From Bifidobacteriaceae bacterium (GTDB lineage Bacteria > Actinomycetota > Actinomycetes > Actinomycetales > WQXJ01), in assembly GCA_031276585.1 (NCBI GenBank), contig JAISMT010000176.1, forward strand, positions 1 through 6,117: a DNA stretch of 6,117 nt, in the 5' to 3' direction. Shown in pieces: positions 1 to 5,406 of this stretch; the stretch's first letter is position 1; every line of letters starts with the position of its first letter. Position numbers and translations under genes: made by a program. The notes under the pieces are model-generated. The model searched no databases. It had not been told where the DNA came from and saw nothing but the letters and a program-made list of their open reading frames with translations.

Positions 1-281
1 GGAGCGAGGAGATTTTGTGGGGTGAACTCCTCGGGGTACCTAGTATTACGGTTTGATTACTTTTTGCTAGTCGTGAAAAGCCTTTTAGAGTAAAACGGTT
101 ACCACCGGGACCTGCATAAATGTTCCGGTTCGGACTCAAGTGCTGGGTGGCAGATGCCGGGGGGTCCGGCTGCGGCAAACTGGTGGCGGGGTGGTAGTGT
201 GTGCCTGCTGTCTGGCCGTCTTTTCAGTGCGCGCTGGGCAGTGGTCCATATCCGCACAACAGTTAACGAGTCCAATTTTAT
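1..281 (+). other. Gene-free region and probable rpsA leader
   Basis: I see no convincing coding region here. Short open frames that run into rpsA in other frames have unlikely compositions and no family resemblance. A 7-bp inverted repeat, CGAGGAG (5-11) with CTCCTCG (27-33), lies at the left edge around a 15-nt loop with no T-run after it; it may be the end of an upstream transcription unit. A compact hairpin, GCCGG (156-160) with CCGGC (166-170) around GGGGT, lies in the GC-rich probable leader. The sequence just before the rpsA ATG has only a weak Shine-Dalgarno-like ACGAG near 266-270. Confidence 0.4.
64..91 (+). promoter_or_regulatory. Candidate sigma-70-type promoter for rpsA
   Basis: TTGCTA at 64-69 and TAGAGT at 86-91 are separated by 16 bases, a plausible -35/-10 pair in the one AT-rich patch (about 50-95) of the otherwise GC-rich region upstream of rpsA. 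Transcription would start near 98 and give a leader of roughly 185 nt. The match is loose and found by eye; no other evidence supports it. Confidence 0.3.
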
Positions 282-1754
282 ATGTCCACTTCTTTACCAG
301 CCCCAGTTTCCGAAGCACCCATCCCCGAAGTCGCTGTGAACGACATAGGCAGCAACGAGGATCTGTTAGCCGCAATTGACGGCACTATCAAATACTTCAA
401 CGACGGCGACGTGGTAGAAGGCACTGTAGTCAAGGTTGATCGAGACGAGGTACTCCTCGACATCGGCTACAAGACGGAAGGCGTAATCCCTTCCCGTGAG
501 CTTTCCATCCGCCATGACGTTGACCCCTCCCAAATTGTGACCGTGGGGGAGAAAATCGAAGCCTTAGTTCTCACCAAAGAGGACAAAGAAGGCCGTTTGA
601 TCTTGTCCAAGAAACGGGCCCAATACGAGCGGGCTTGGGGCGACATCGAAAAGATCAAGGAAGCCGATGGCGTGGTGACCGGCACCGTGATCGAGGTAGT
701 CAAGGGTGGCTTGATTGTTGACATTGGGTTGCGCGGATTCCTGCCGGCGTCCCTGGTGGAAATGCGCCGAGTCCGCGACCTGCTGCCTTACGTGGGCCAG
801 GAATTGGATGCCAAGATCATTGAACTCGATAAGAGCCGCAACAACGTGGTGCTTTCCCGCCGTTCCTGGTTGGAGCAGACCCAATCCCAGGTGCGTTCCA
901 CTTTCCTTTCCCAACTCAAAGAAGGCCAAGTGCGTACCGGTGTGGTTTCCTCCATCGTCAACTTTGGCGCCTTCGTGGACTTGGGTGGCGTAGACGGTTT
1001 GGTCCACGTTTCTGAGTTGTCCTGGAAGCACATTGACCATCCCGAAGAAGTGGTCAAAGTGGGCCAGGAAGTTACCGTAGAGGTGCTTTCAGTGGAGCTG
1101 GACCGGGAACGGGTTTCTTTGTCGCTCAAAGCCACCCAGGAAGACCCGTGGCAGCTGTTTGCCCGGACCCACGCCATCGGCCAAGTGGTGCCCGGTAAGG
1201 TGACCAAGCTGGTGCCCTTCGGTGCGTTCGTGTCGGTGGAAGACGGCATCGAAGGCCTGGTGCATATTTCGGAACTGGCAGTGCGGCACGTGGAACAACC
1301 GGAACAGGTTGTCAAGGTTGGCGAGACCGTATTCGTCAAGGTAATTGACATTGATTTGGAGCGGCGGCGGATTTCACTGTCGCTCAAACAAGCCAATGAT
1401 TGCGTGGACCCCGAGGGTGACGATTCCACCTTTGACCCCGCGCTCTACGGCATGGCGGCGGAATACGACGAAGAAGGGAACTACAAGTATCCCGAGGGCT
1501 TCGATCCGGAGAGCAACGAGTGGATGGAAGGCTTTGACGCCCAACGGGAAGCCTGGGAGCAGGCTTACGCGGACGCCTTGGCCCGCTGGCAGGCCCACAA
1601 AGCGCAGGTGCAGACCGCGCGGCAGGCTGACCAGAGTGCAGCGGTAGAAGAAGGTACCGCCGCGAACTATTCCTCGGAGCTAGAAGATTCCAGCGGCACA
1701 CTGGCCTCAGACGAGGCCTTAGCGGCCTTGCGGGAAAAGCTCACCGGAAACTAG
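282..1754 (+). CDS. rpsA: 30S ribosomal protein S1
   Basis: Ribosomal protein S1 is an RNA-binding component of the small subunit that helps mRNA bind and unfold at translation initiation. The 490-residue product shows four consecutive S1/OB-fold repeats at about residues 42-112, 130-197, 213-284 and 298-370. Each carries the usual G-x-V/F-V-x-[ID]-G-x-x-G core, for example GAFVDLGGVDGLVHVSELS in repeat 3 and GAFVSVEDGIEGLVHISEL in repeat 4. Before repeat 1 lies the conserved actinobacterial stretch VAVNDIGSNEDLLAAID. After repeat 4 comes an acidic tail of about 120 residues with the phrases YGMAAEYDEEGNY and EGFDAQREAWEQAYADA, typical of actinobacterial S1 and unlike the six-repeat enterobacterial form. 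The ATG at 282 puts the conserved N-terminus about 18 residues in, as expected, although the Shine-Dalgarno is weak. The gene is complete. coaE follows on the same strand after 131 bp. Confidence 0.97.
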   Translation: MSTSLPAPVSEAPIPEVAVNDIGSNEDLLAAIDGTIKYFNDGDVVEGTVVKVDRDEVLLDIGYKTEGVIPSRELSIRHDVDPSQIVTVGEKIEALVLTKEDKEGRLILSKKRAQYERAWGDIEKIKEADGVVTGTVIEVVKGGLIVDIGLRGFLPASLVEMRRVRDLLPYVGQELDAKIIELDKSRNNVVLSRRSWLEQTQSQVRSTFLSQLKEGQVRTGVVSSIVNFGAFVDLGGVDGLVHVSELSWKHIDHPEEVVKVGQEVTVEVLSVELDRERVSLSLKATQEDPWQLFARTHAIGQVVPGKVTKLVPFGAFVSVEDGIEGLVHISELAVRHVEQPEQVVKVGETVFVKVIDIDLERRRISLSLKQANDCVDPEGDDSTFDPALYGMAAEYDEEGNYKYPEGFDPESNEWMEGFDAQREAWEQAYADALARWQAHKAQVQTARQADQSAAVEEGTAANYSSELEDSSGTLASDEALAALREKLTGN

Positions 1755-1801
1755 AACACCCCACAAAGTCTTCTCCCTATGGTCGAATCTTTTGCGGGAG
1801 C

Positions 1802-1827
1802 CCCGAGTAAGAAAAACTTGAGTCGGG
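1802..1827 (+). terminator. Weak imperfect hairpin between rpsA and coaE
   Basis: CCCGA (1802-1806) can pair with TCGGG (1823-1827). An inner AAG/CTT pairing is possible around an A-rich loop, but the bases between the two helices are mismatched. No T-run follows, so this could be an intrinsic terminator lacking a U-tract, an attenuating structure before coaE, or chance. Just downstream, TAGATT at 1856-1861 resembles a -10 box for coaE but lacks a good -35 partner. Confidence 0.22.
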
Positions 1828-1885
1828 TGTCAAAGTTTCCAGAGACCAAGTGGTTTAGATTTAGGTCCAGGTTAGGCGCTGCGGG

Positions 1886-2476
1886 TTGCTGCGAGTCGCT
1901 TTAACTGGAGGTATGGCCGCCGGGAAGTCCACAGTTAGTGCTCATTTAGCTAGCTTGGGTTTCCCGGTGTCCGATGCCGACCATTGGGCTCGTGCTGTGG
2001 TAGCTCCCGGTACAGCGGGGTTGGCCCGGGTGGTAGCTGAGTTCGGTCCGCAAGTGTTAACGCTAGACGGGTCGTTGGATCGGGCGGCTTTGGCTCGGGT
2101 AGTGTTTGGTGACCCAGCGGCTCGTTTGCGGCTTGAAGCTATAGTGCATCCGCTGGTGCGGGCCGCCGCTGAGCAGAACGCCCAAGCGGCCCAAGCGGCG
2201 GGCGCTAAAGCCATGGTTTTTGACATTCCTTTACTGGTTGAGACTGGTCAAGCTGACAGTTTTGACTTGGTGGTGACGGTCTCAGCTCCAGAAGAGCTGC
2301 GTTTGCAGCGGGTGATGCGGCGGGGCTTGGACCGGGCGGCCGCCCAGGCCCGGCTGGCCGCTCAAGCTAGCGATGCGGAAAGGGAAGCGGTGGCTGATTT
2401 GGTTTTGGATGGCTCCGGTGCTCCTGAACAACTGCGCATGCAGGTAGATCAGCGTTTGGTACCGCGGCTTGTTTAG
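1886..2476 (+). CDS. coaE: Dephospho-CoA kinase
   Basis: CoaE phosphorylates the 3'-hydroxyl of dephospho-CoA with ATP, the last step of coenzyme A synthesis, in the cytoplasm. The 196-residue product is a normal length for a single-domain enzyme. It opens with the P-loop GGMAAGKST (residues 8-16), followed by SDADHWARAVVAPG (about 29-42) of the dephospho-CoA site. The family block GDPAARLRLEAIVHPLVR is near residues 75-92, and FDIPLLVETG is at 112-121. The late ADLVLDGSG segment replaces the common Asn of the family's ADxVIxNxG with Asp. The start is TTG at 1886: an in-frame stop lies at 1862 with no ATG or GTG between, and the first in-frame ATG (1913) would cut into the P-loop. An AGG at 1874-1876 gives a weak Shine-Dalgarno with 9-nt spacing. 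It probably shares transcription with rpsA or has its own weak promoter in the gap. Confidence 0.95.
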   Translation: MLRVALTGGMAAGKSTVSAHLASLGFPVSDADHWARAVVAPGTAGLARVVAEFGPQVLTLDGSLDRAALARVVFGDPAARLRLEAIVHPLVRAAAEQNAQAAQAAGAKAMVFDIPLLVETGQADSFDLVVTVSAPEELRLQRVMRRGLDRAAAQARLAAQASDAEREAVADLVLDGSGAPEQLRMQVDQRLVPRLV

Positions 2477-2559
2477 ATGTCTCTAGGTGGAACGCCTCTA
2501 AAGTTAACCTGGCGGCACTCACTCAGCCCAGTTTGCACGGAGGAATAGGGGATCATCGG

Positions 2560-2712
2560 TTGAGCGCAACTGACATCGTGACACGGGCTTTTGATACGTA
2601 CCGTGTGAAACCGAATAGACCTGGGAGCCTGGCGCCCTGCGCACTCGAGAAAGTTCGGGCTTTTATTATGGCCTCGACGACACGATTTTACCCGCAGAGC
2701 CGACCAGGGTGA
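2560..2712 (+). CDS. Doubtful 50-codon ORF in the convergent gap
   Basis: A TTG at 2560 opens a frame of 50 codons ending at TGA 2710-2712. It is preceded by AGGGG (2547-2551) at 8-nt spacing, with GGAGG (2539-2543) further up. The predicted peptide begins LSATDIVTRAFDTYRV; it has no signal peptide, membrane segment or motif I recognise. Its last 47 bases overlap the 3' end of the opposite-strand gene ending at 2666. The ribosome-binding-like sequence is the only positive point. It could be chance, or a remnant of a gene once located here. I would not call it real without conservation or expression data. Confidence 0.15.
   Translation: MSATDIVTRAFDTYRVKPNRPGSLAPCALEKVRAFIMASTTRFYPQSRPG
2581..2606. 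terminator. Inverted repeat in the convergent gap (possible bidirectional terminator)
   Basis: ACACGG (2581-2586) and CCGTGT (2601-2606) form a 6-bp stem around a 14-nt loop. It lies between the coaE stop and the stop of the opposite-strand gene, where terminators are expected for both directions. No T-run follows on either strand, so the call is weak. Confidence 0.25.
2623..2637. terminator. GC-rich short hairpin in the convergent gap
   Basis: GGGAGC (2623-2628) can pair with GCGCCC (2632-2637) around a CTG loop, with one A/G mismatch. It lies 29 bp beyond the stop of the minus-strand gene ending at 2666, a sensible position for its terminator. On the plus strand a T-rich stretch (TTTTATTAT, 2661-2669) follows only after 23 bases, and none follows on the minus strand. 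A GC hairpin without a U-tract is common in actinobacteria, but chance is not excluded. Confidence 0.25.
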
Positions 2713-3424
2713 ACGTAATCGCCAAGGCCACCATTACCCAGCCGACCCCTAACGTGCCACTATCGGTCCTGGACACAGGATCCCAAGACTTAATAAATTC
2801 GGATAGTTGGATCGGTGCGAAACCGTAGACTGGGCCGCCAGCAGCTGCTTCGGCACTATCAATCTCGGTGCGTTGGGTCTCGACGGCCGCTTGAAGCACA
2901 TCGGTTGAAGTGGCGAACCCTTCGGGCCCGGTTTCCTCGTTGATTTGAGTGACGGTCTCGCCGTCAACAACAAATGTGCCGTTTAGGCCGTCTGTCACGA
3001 AGACCGCATCATCAAGGTGGCTGAGTGCAACGGCAGTAGGCACGTCCGCCTCAACCATGAAATTGAAAACCCCGTTTGGGGTGCGGGTGACCTTGACAAC
3101 GCCGCTGGGCTGGCCGGAAACAAGAATCGGTGCGCTCCATCCCCCAGTTGGCTCAAGGTCGGTGGCCGCGGGCTGGTTGGCTTCAGGGAAATCTTCCCCT
3201 ATGGTAAAGTCAGCCGTTGGTTCCCCCAAAGTAGCGCTTCCAAAAGCAAGGTTGCCGCTCGGGTCACCGGCTCCCAGCATACGCACCTGAGTCACCCCCT
3301 CAGTTGAGAACCACCGGCGTACGTCACTCGGAACATGGCCGTCGTCGGTCGCAACAGCGGCCGTCGCAGTAGCGCCTAAGACCAGCAGACTCAGGAACAT
3401 TCCGATTGCCGTTGGTGACCTCAT
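2666..3424 (-). CDS. Secreted, C-terminally membrane-anchored protein of unknown function
   Basis: I do not recognise a family. The 252-residue product has a clear signal peptide: basic start (Arg2), a hydrophobic core at about residues 5-22, and a likely cleavage site AVA|TD after residue 25. The mature part is acidic, rich in Ala, Gly, Thr and Asp, and has no cysteine. A segment near residues 94-162, beginning GGWSAPILVSGQPSGVVKV, reads like a beta-rich domain. Near the end, about residues 225-244 form a hydrophobic helix followed by KIVSSRP, giving an N-out, C-in single-pass protein. There is no LPxTG motif. The ATG at 3424 lies one base after the upstream peptidase-fragment stop and has a strong Shine-Dalgarno, GAAGAAGG (3431-3438), at 6-nt spacing. 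The frame is intact and its start signal is good, unlike its neighbour. Pairing suggests a partner, inhibitor or anchor for the peptidase; that is inference only. Confidence 0.8.
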   Translation of the reverse strand: MRSPTAIGMFLSLLVLGATATAAVATDDGHVPSDVRRWFSTEGVTQVRMLGAGDPSGNLAFGSATLGEPTADFTIGEDFPEANQPAATDLEPTGGWSAPILVSGQPSGVVKVTRTPNGVFNFMVEADVPTAVALSHLDDAVFVTDGLNGTFVVDGETVTQINEETGPEGFATSTDVLQAAVETQRTEIDSAEAAAGGPVYGFAPIQLSEFIKSWDPVSRTDSGTLGVGWVMVALAITFTLVGSAGKIVSSRP

Positions 3425-3425
3425 C

Positions 3426-3836
3426 TCACACCTTCTTCAGTTGATAGAAAACACCGTTTACTGTCCATTGAGTATTGGACTTCAGGTAGGCGTAGGTTCC
3501 ACCCTTATACTTCCCATCGGCCGGGTCGTTCCAGTACAAATAGCGCCCATCAGTTGCCGAGTAGTTGTACACGTATGATCGCACCACCACCATGTGACCG
3601 CCGCCCGCCTTGTACCCGTAGCCCACAATCATGGGGCGGTTACCGTTGATTTCAGCTTTGGAGGCAGCTTCGCTAACCATAGTGGACTGGAAGGAGTACT
3701 TGAGTTTTGCCTTATTCAAAGCTGCCCGCACCTGGTTGGCGTTCCCCGTACCGGTGTTGCACTTCGATTCGCCTATCCCGTCTTTCCAGATCTGGCACTG
3801 GGAGAAACTAGTGCCGCGCAAATACTGCTGCGTCAT
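3426..3836 (-). CDS. C-terminal fragment of a papain-like (C39-like/AvrRpt2-like) cysteine peptidase, 5'-truncated, probable pseudogene
   Basis: The 136-residue frame resembles the C-terminal two thirds of secreted papain-like peptidases. The markers are a helix and YLRGTSFSQCQ (5-15), AEINGNRPMIVGYGY (61-75), GGGHMVVV with the presumed catalytic His81, and LYWNDPADGKY with Asn103/Asp104, then a WTVNGVFYQL ending. The family's N-terminal CWAA-type motif with the nucleophile Cys should lie shortly before residue 1 but is absent; so is a signal peptide. The two cysteines (14 and 26) lie past the expected nucleophile position. Codons before the ATG stay open to 3884 (…SESETLIK-M) and seem to prolong the first helix, then enter the livF 3' end, where a TGA stops the frame. 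No Shine-Dalgarno precedes the ATG at 3836. I infer loss of the 5' end by recombination beside livF. Expression is possible only by read-through and coupling from livF. The product should not be an active protease. Confidence 0.6.
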   Translation of the reverse strand: MTQQYLRGTSFSQCQIWKDGIGESKCNTGTGNANQVRAALNKAKLKYSFQSTMVSEAASKAEINGNRPMIVGYGYKAGGGHMVVVRSYVYNYSATDGRYLYWNDPADGKYKGGTYAYLKSNTQWTVNGVFYQLKKV

Positions 3837-3865
3837 CTTGATTAAGGTTTCAGATTCCGAATGGT

Positions 3866-4579
3866 CTACGCCCCTAGGTAGGCGTCAATGACTTGCGGGT
3901 CATGTGCTAACTCGGCGGCACTGCCCTCCAGGCGCACGGTGCCACCTTCCAACACGTACGCCCGATCCGCGATCTTCAGGGCCGCACGGGCGTTCTGTTC
4001 TACCAAAAGCACAGTGCGCCCGGCTTGCCCCACGGTTTGGATAATCTCCATCACCTGTTTCACAATCAACGGAGCTAAACCCATTGAAGGTTCATCCAGT
4101 AGCAACAGTTTCGGGTCAGCTACTAAAGCCCGGGCTATGGCCAGCATTTGCTGTTCCCCGCCGGACATGGTGCCGCCTTGCTGGTCACGGCGCTGAGCCA
4201 ATATAGGCATCAACTCGTAGGCTTCCTCAATGCGAGCTTGAACCACTTTGGGATTGCGCTCCAGGTAGCCGCCTAGCTGAAGGTTTTCTTCCACGGTCAT
4301 GGTGGAGAAAATGCGCCGACCTTCCGGTACTTGCACCACCCCGGCTCGTACTACCGCCCAAGGGGAGGCTTTAGCTAGATCTACTTTCCCCCAGTGCACG
4401 GTGCCCCGTTTAGGCCGGATCAGACCAGAAAGTAAGTTCATGGTGGTGGTTTTACCGGCGCCATTGTTACCTAACAGAGCCACAATCTCGCCCGAGCGGA
4501 CCTCTAGGTTCAAGTCCCGTAGCGCCTGAACCCGGGAGTAGAACAAGTCGACGTCTTTGACCACCAGATCGGTGCCCAT
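3866..4579 (-). CDS. livF: Branched-chain amino acid ABC transporter, ATP-binding protein LivF
   Basis: LivF is one of two cytoplasmic ATPases that power import of branched-chain amino acids through the LivH/LivM channel. The 237-residue product has all ABC motifs: Walker A GNNGAGKT (37-44), Q-loop Gln83 in VVQVPEGRRIF, signature SGGEQQ (139-144), Walker B LLLLDEP (158-164) with catalytic Glu163, and LLVEQNA (191-197). The Gln in place of the usual switch His is normal for LivF. VPEGRRIF and the length separate it from LivG. Its ATG shares one base with the livG stop (TGATG). GGAGG (4587-4591) lies 7 nt upstream, so translation is coupled. The C-terminus (DAYLGA) is intact. The substrate is inferred from the family and could be another amino acid or amide. 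No terminator is visible in the 29 bp before the next frame. Confidence 0.96.
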   Translation of the reverse strand: MGTDLVVKDVDLFYSRVQALRDLNLEVRSGEIVALLGNNGAGKTTTMNLLSGLIRPKRGTVHWGKVDLAKASPWAVVRAGVVQVPEGRRIFSTMTVEENLQLGGYLERNPKVVQARIEEAYELMPILAQRRDQQGGTMSGGEQQMLAIARALVADPKLLLLDEPSMGLAPLIVKQVMEIIQTVGQAGRTVLLVEQNARAALKIADRAYVLEGGTVRLEGSAAELAHDPQVIDAYLGA

Positions 4580-5406
4580 CAGCCGTCCTCCGTCCCCAAA
4601 TAGGCTTCAATAACTGCTGGGTCAGCTTTGACTTCGGCTGGCGTGCCGTCCGCAATCTCTTTGCCGTAGTTCATGACCACCACCCTCTCGGATACTTCCA
4701 TCACCAAACCCATATCGTGTTCAATCAGGACTATGGAGACTCCAAGGGCTTGGATGCGGCGGATTAGGTCTAAAAGTTCTTCCTTCTCGTTGTGGTTTAG
4801 ACCGGCTCCCGGTTCATCCAACAACAAAAGCTCCGGTTCACAGCCCAACGCCCGGGCAATTTCGACTCGCCGCCGGGCCCCATAGGAAAGTTGGGAAATA
4901 GCGGCGTCTTCGGCATCGGTGAACCCCACAAAATCCAGCCACCCGCGCGCCGCCTCCATCGACTTGCGTTCCTGGCGGTGATAGCGGGGAGTATGGAACA
5001 CCGTATCAAATAGGTTTTCCCTTACCCGAGTGTGCTCACCAGTGCGTACGTTGTCCACCACGGAGAGATCCGCAAAAAGCCGTAGGTTCTGGAAGGTGCG
5101 GGCTAAACCGTGTTTGGTGATCCGGGAGGGCCGCCAACCTGTCACATCATGGCCACAGAATTCAACCTGCCCGCCACTGGGTTTATAGAAACCAGTGATG
5201 CAGTTGAAAGCCGAGGTTTTACCAGCCCCATTGGGGCCGATGATAGAAACAATTTCGCCGTGTTTGACCGAGAAACTCAGGCCATCTACGGCTTTGACAC
5301 CACCAAATTGAACCTTCAGATCCGTGACCCGCAAAATGCGGTCTACCTCGGGATTTTGATGTCCTGGTAGATGGGAAACCACCAGTTCAGCTCCGGGGAG
5401 TTTCAT
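4579..5406 (-). CDS. livG: Branched-chain amino acid ABC transporter, ATP-binding protein LivG
   Basis: LivG is the second ATPase of the Liv importer and pairs with LivF. The 275-residue product shows Walker A GPNGAGKT (57-64), Q-loop Gln106 in ARTFQNLRLF, the LivG-type signature LSYGARRRVEIARAL (173-187), Walker B LLLLDEP (193-199) with Glu198, and switch His230 in LIEHDMGLV. The segment TFQNLRLF and the long insert before the signature are typical of LivG. The N-terminus carries about 20 extra residues (MKLPGAELVV…) before the usual ABC start at ILRVTDLKV. This start is supported by AAGGAG (5414-5419) 7 nt before the ATG at 5406 and by the ATGA overlap with the livM stop. It is complete and co-translated with livM and livF. 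Confidence 0.96.
   Translation of the reverse strand: MKLPGAELVVSHLPGHQNPEVDRILRVTDLKVQFGGVKAVDGLSFSVKHGEIVSIIGPNGAGKTSAFNCITGFYKPSGGQVEFCGHDVTGWRPSRITKHGLARTFQNLRLFADLSVVDNVRTGEHTRVRENLFDTVFHTPRYHRQERKSMEAARGWLDFVGFTDAEDAAISQLSYGARRRVEIARALGCEPELLLLDEPGAGLNHNEKEELLDLIRRIQALGVSIVLIEHDMGLVMEVSERVVVMNYGKEIADGTPAEVKADPAVIEAYLGTEDG

Larger units (their letters stand above)
2483..3879. other. Block bounded by CTAGGT direct repeats
   Basis: CTAGGT occurs at 2483-2488, just after coaE, and at 3874-3879, in the last codons of livF, in the same orientation. Together they enclose the peptidase fragment, the membrane-anchored protein and the convergent gap. They could be a target-site duplication or the homology used in a rearrangement. 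Six bases is short enough to be chance, there are no inverted terminal repeats that I can see, and no transposase lies inside. Confidence 0.12.

Noticed and set aside
140..379. Open frames upstream of and overlapping the rpsA start
   Set aside because: Cys/Arg-rich translations without a family match, overlapping the secure rpsA N-terminus in other frames.
564..1429. Long open frames antisense to rpsA (564-1040 and 788-1429, minus strand)
   Set aside because: They mirror the codon pattern of a highly conserved gene, have no recognisable domains and no start signals.
2477..2548. ATG-initiated 23-codon frame right after the coaE stop
   Set aside because: Too short, with no Shine-Dalgarno and no recognisable content.
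2949..3307. Plus-strand open frames opposite the membrane-anchored protein
   Set aside because: The minus-strand frame has a signal peptide, a membrane anchor and a strong Shine-Dalgarno; the plus-strand frames have none of these.
3426..3836. Cys14 or Cys26 of the peptidase fragment as the catalytic nucleophile
   Set aside because: Both lie after the first helix, past the expected nucleophile position, and neither is in a CWAA-like context.
2477..3865. Transposon, integron or phage element as the carrier of the anomalous block
   Set aside because: No transposase, integrase, terminal inverted repeats or tRNA attachment site is visible; only a 6-base direct repeat supports an insertion.
3594..3891. 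Plus-strand open frames opposite the peptidase fragment
   Set aside because: The minus-strand frame shows papain-like motifs; the opposite frames show no motif or start signal.
4092..4181. Gln instead of His at the LivF switch position as a sign of inactivity
   Set aside because: VEQN at this position is normal for LivF-type ATPases; all other ATPase motifs are intact.
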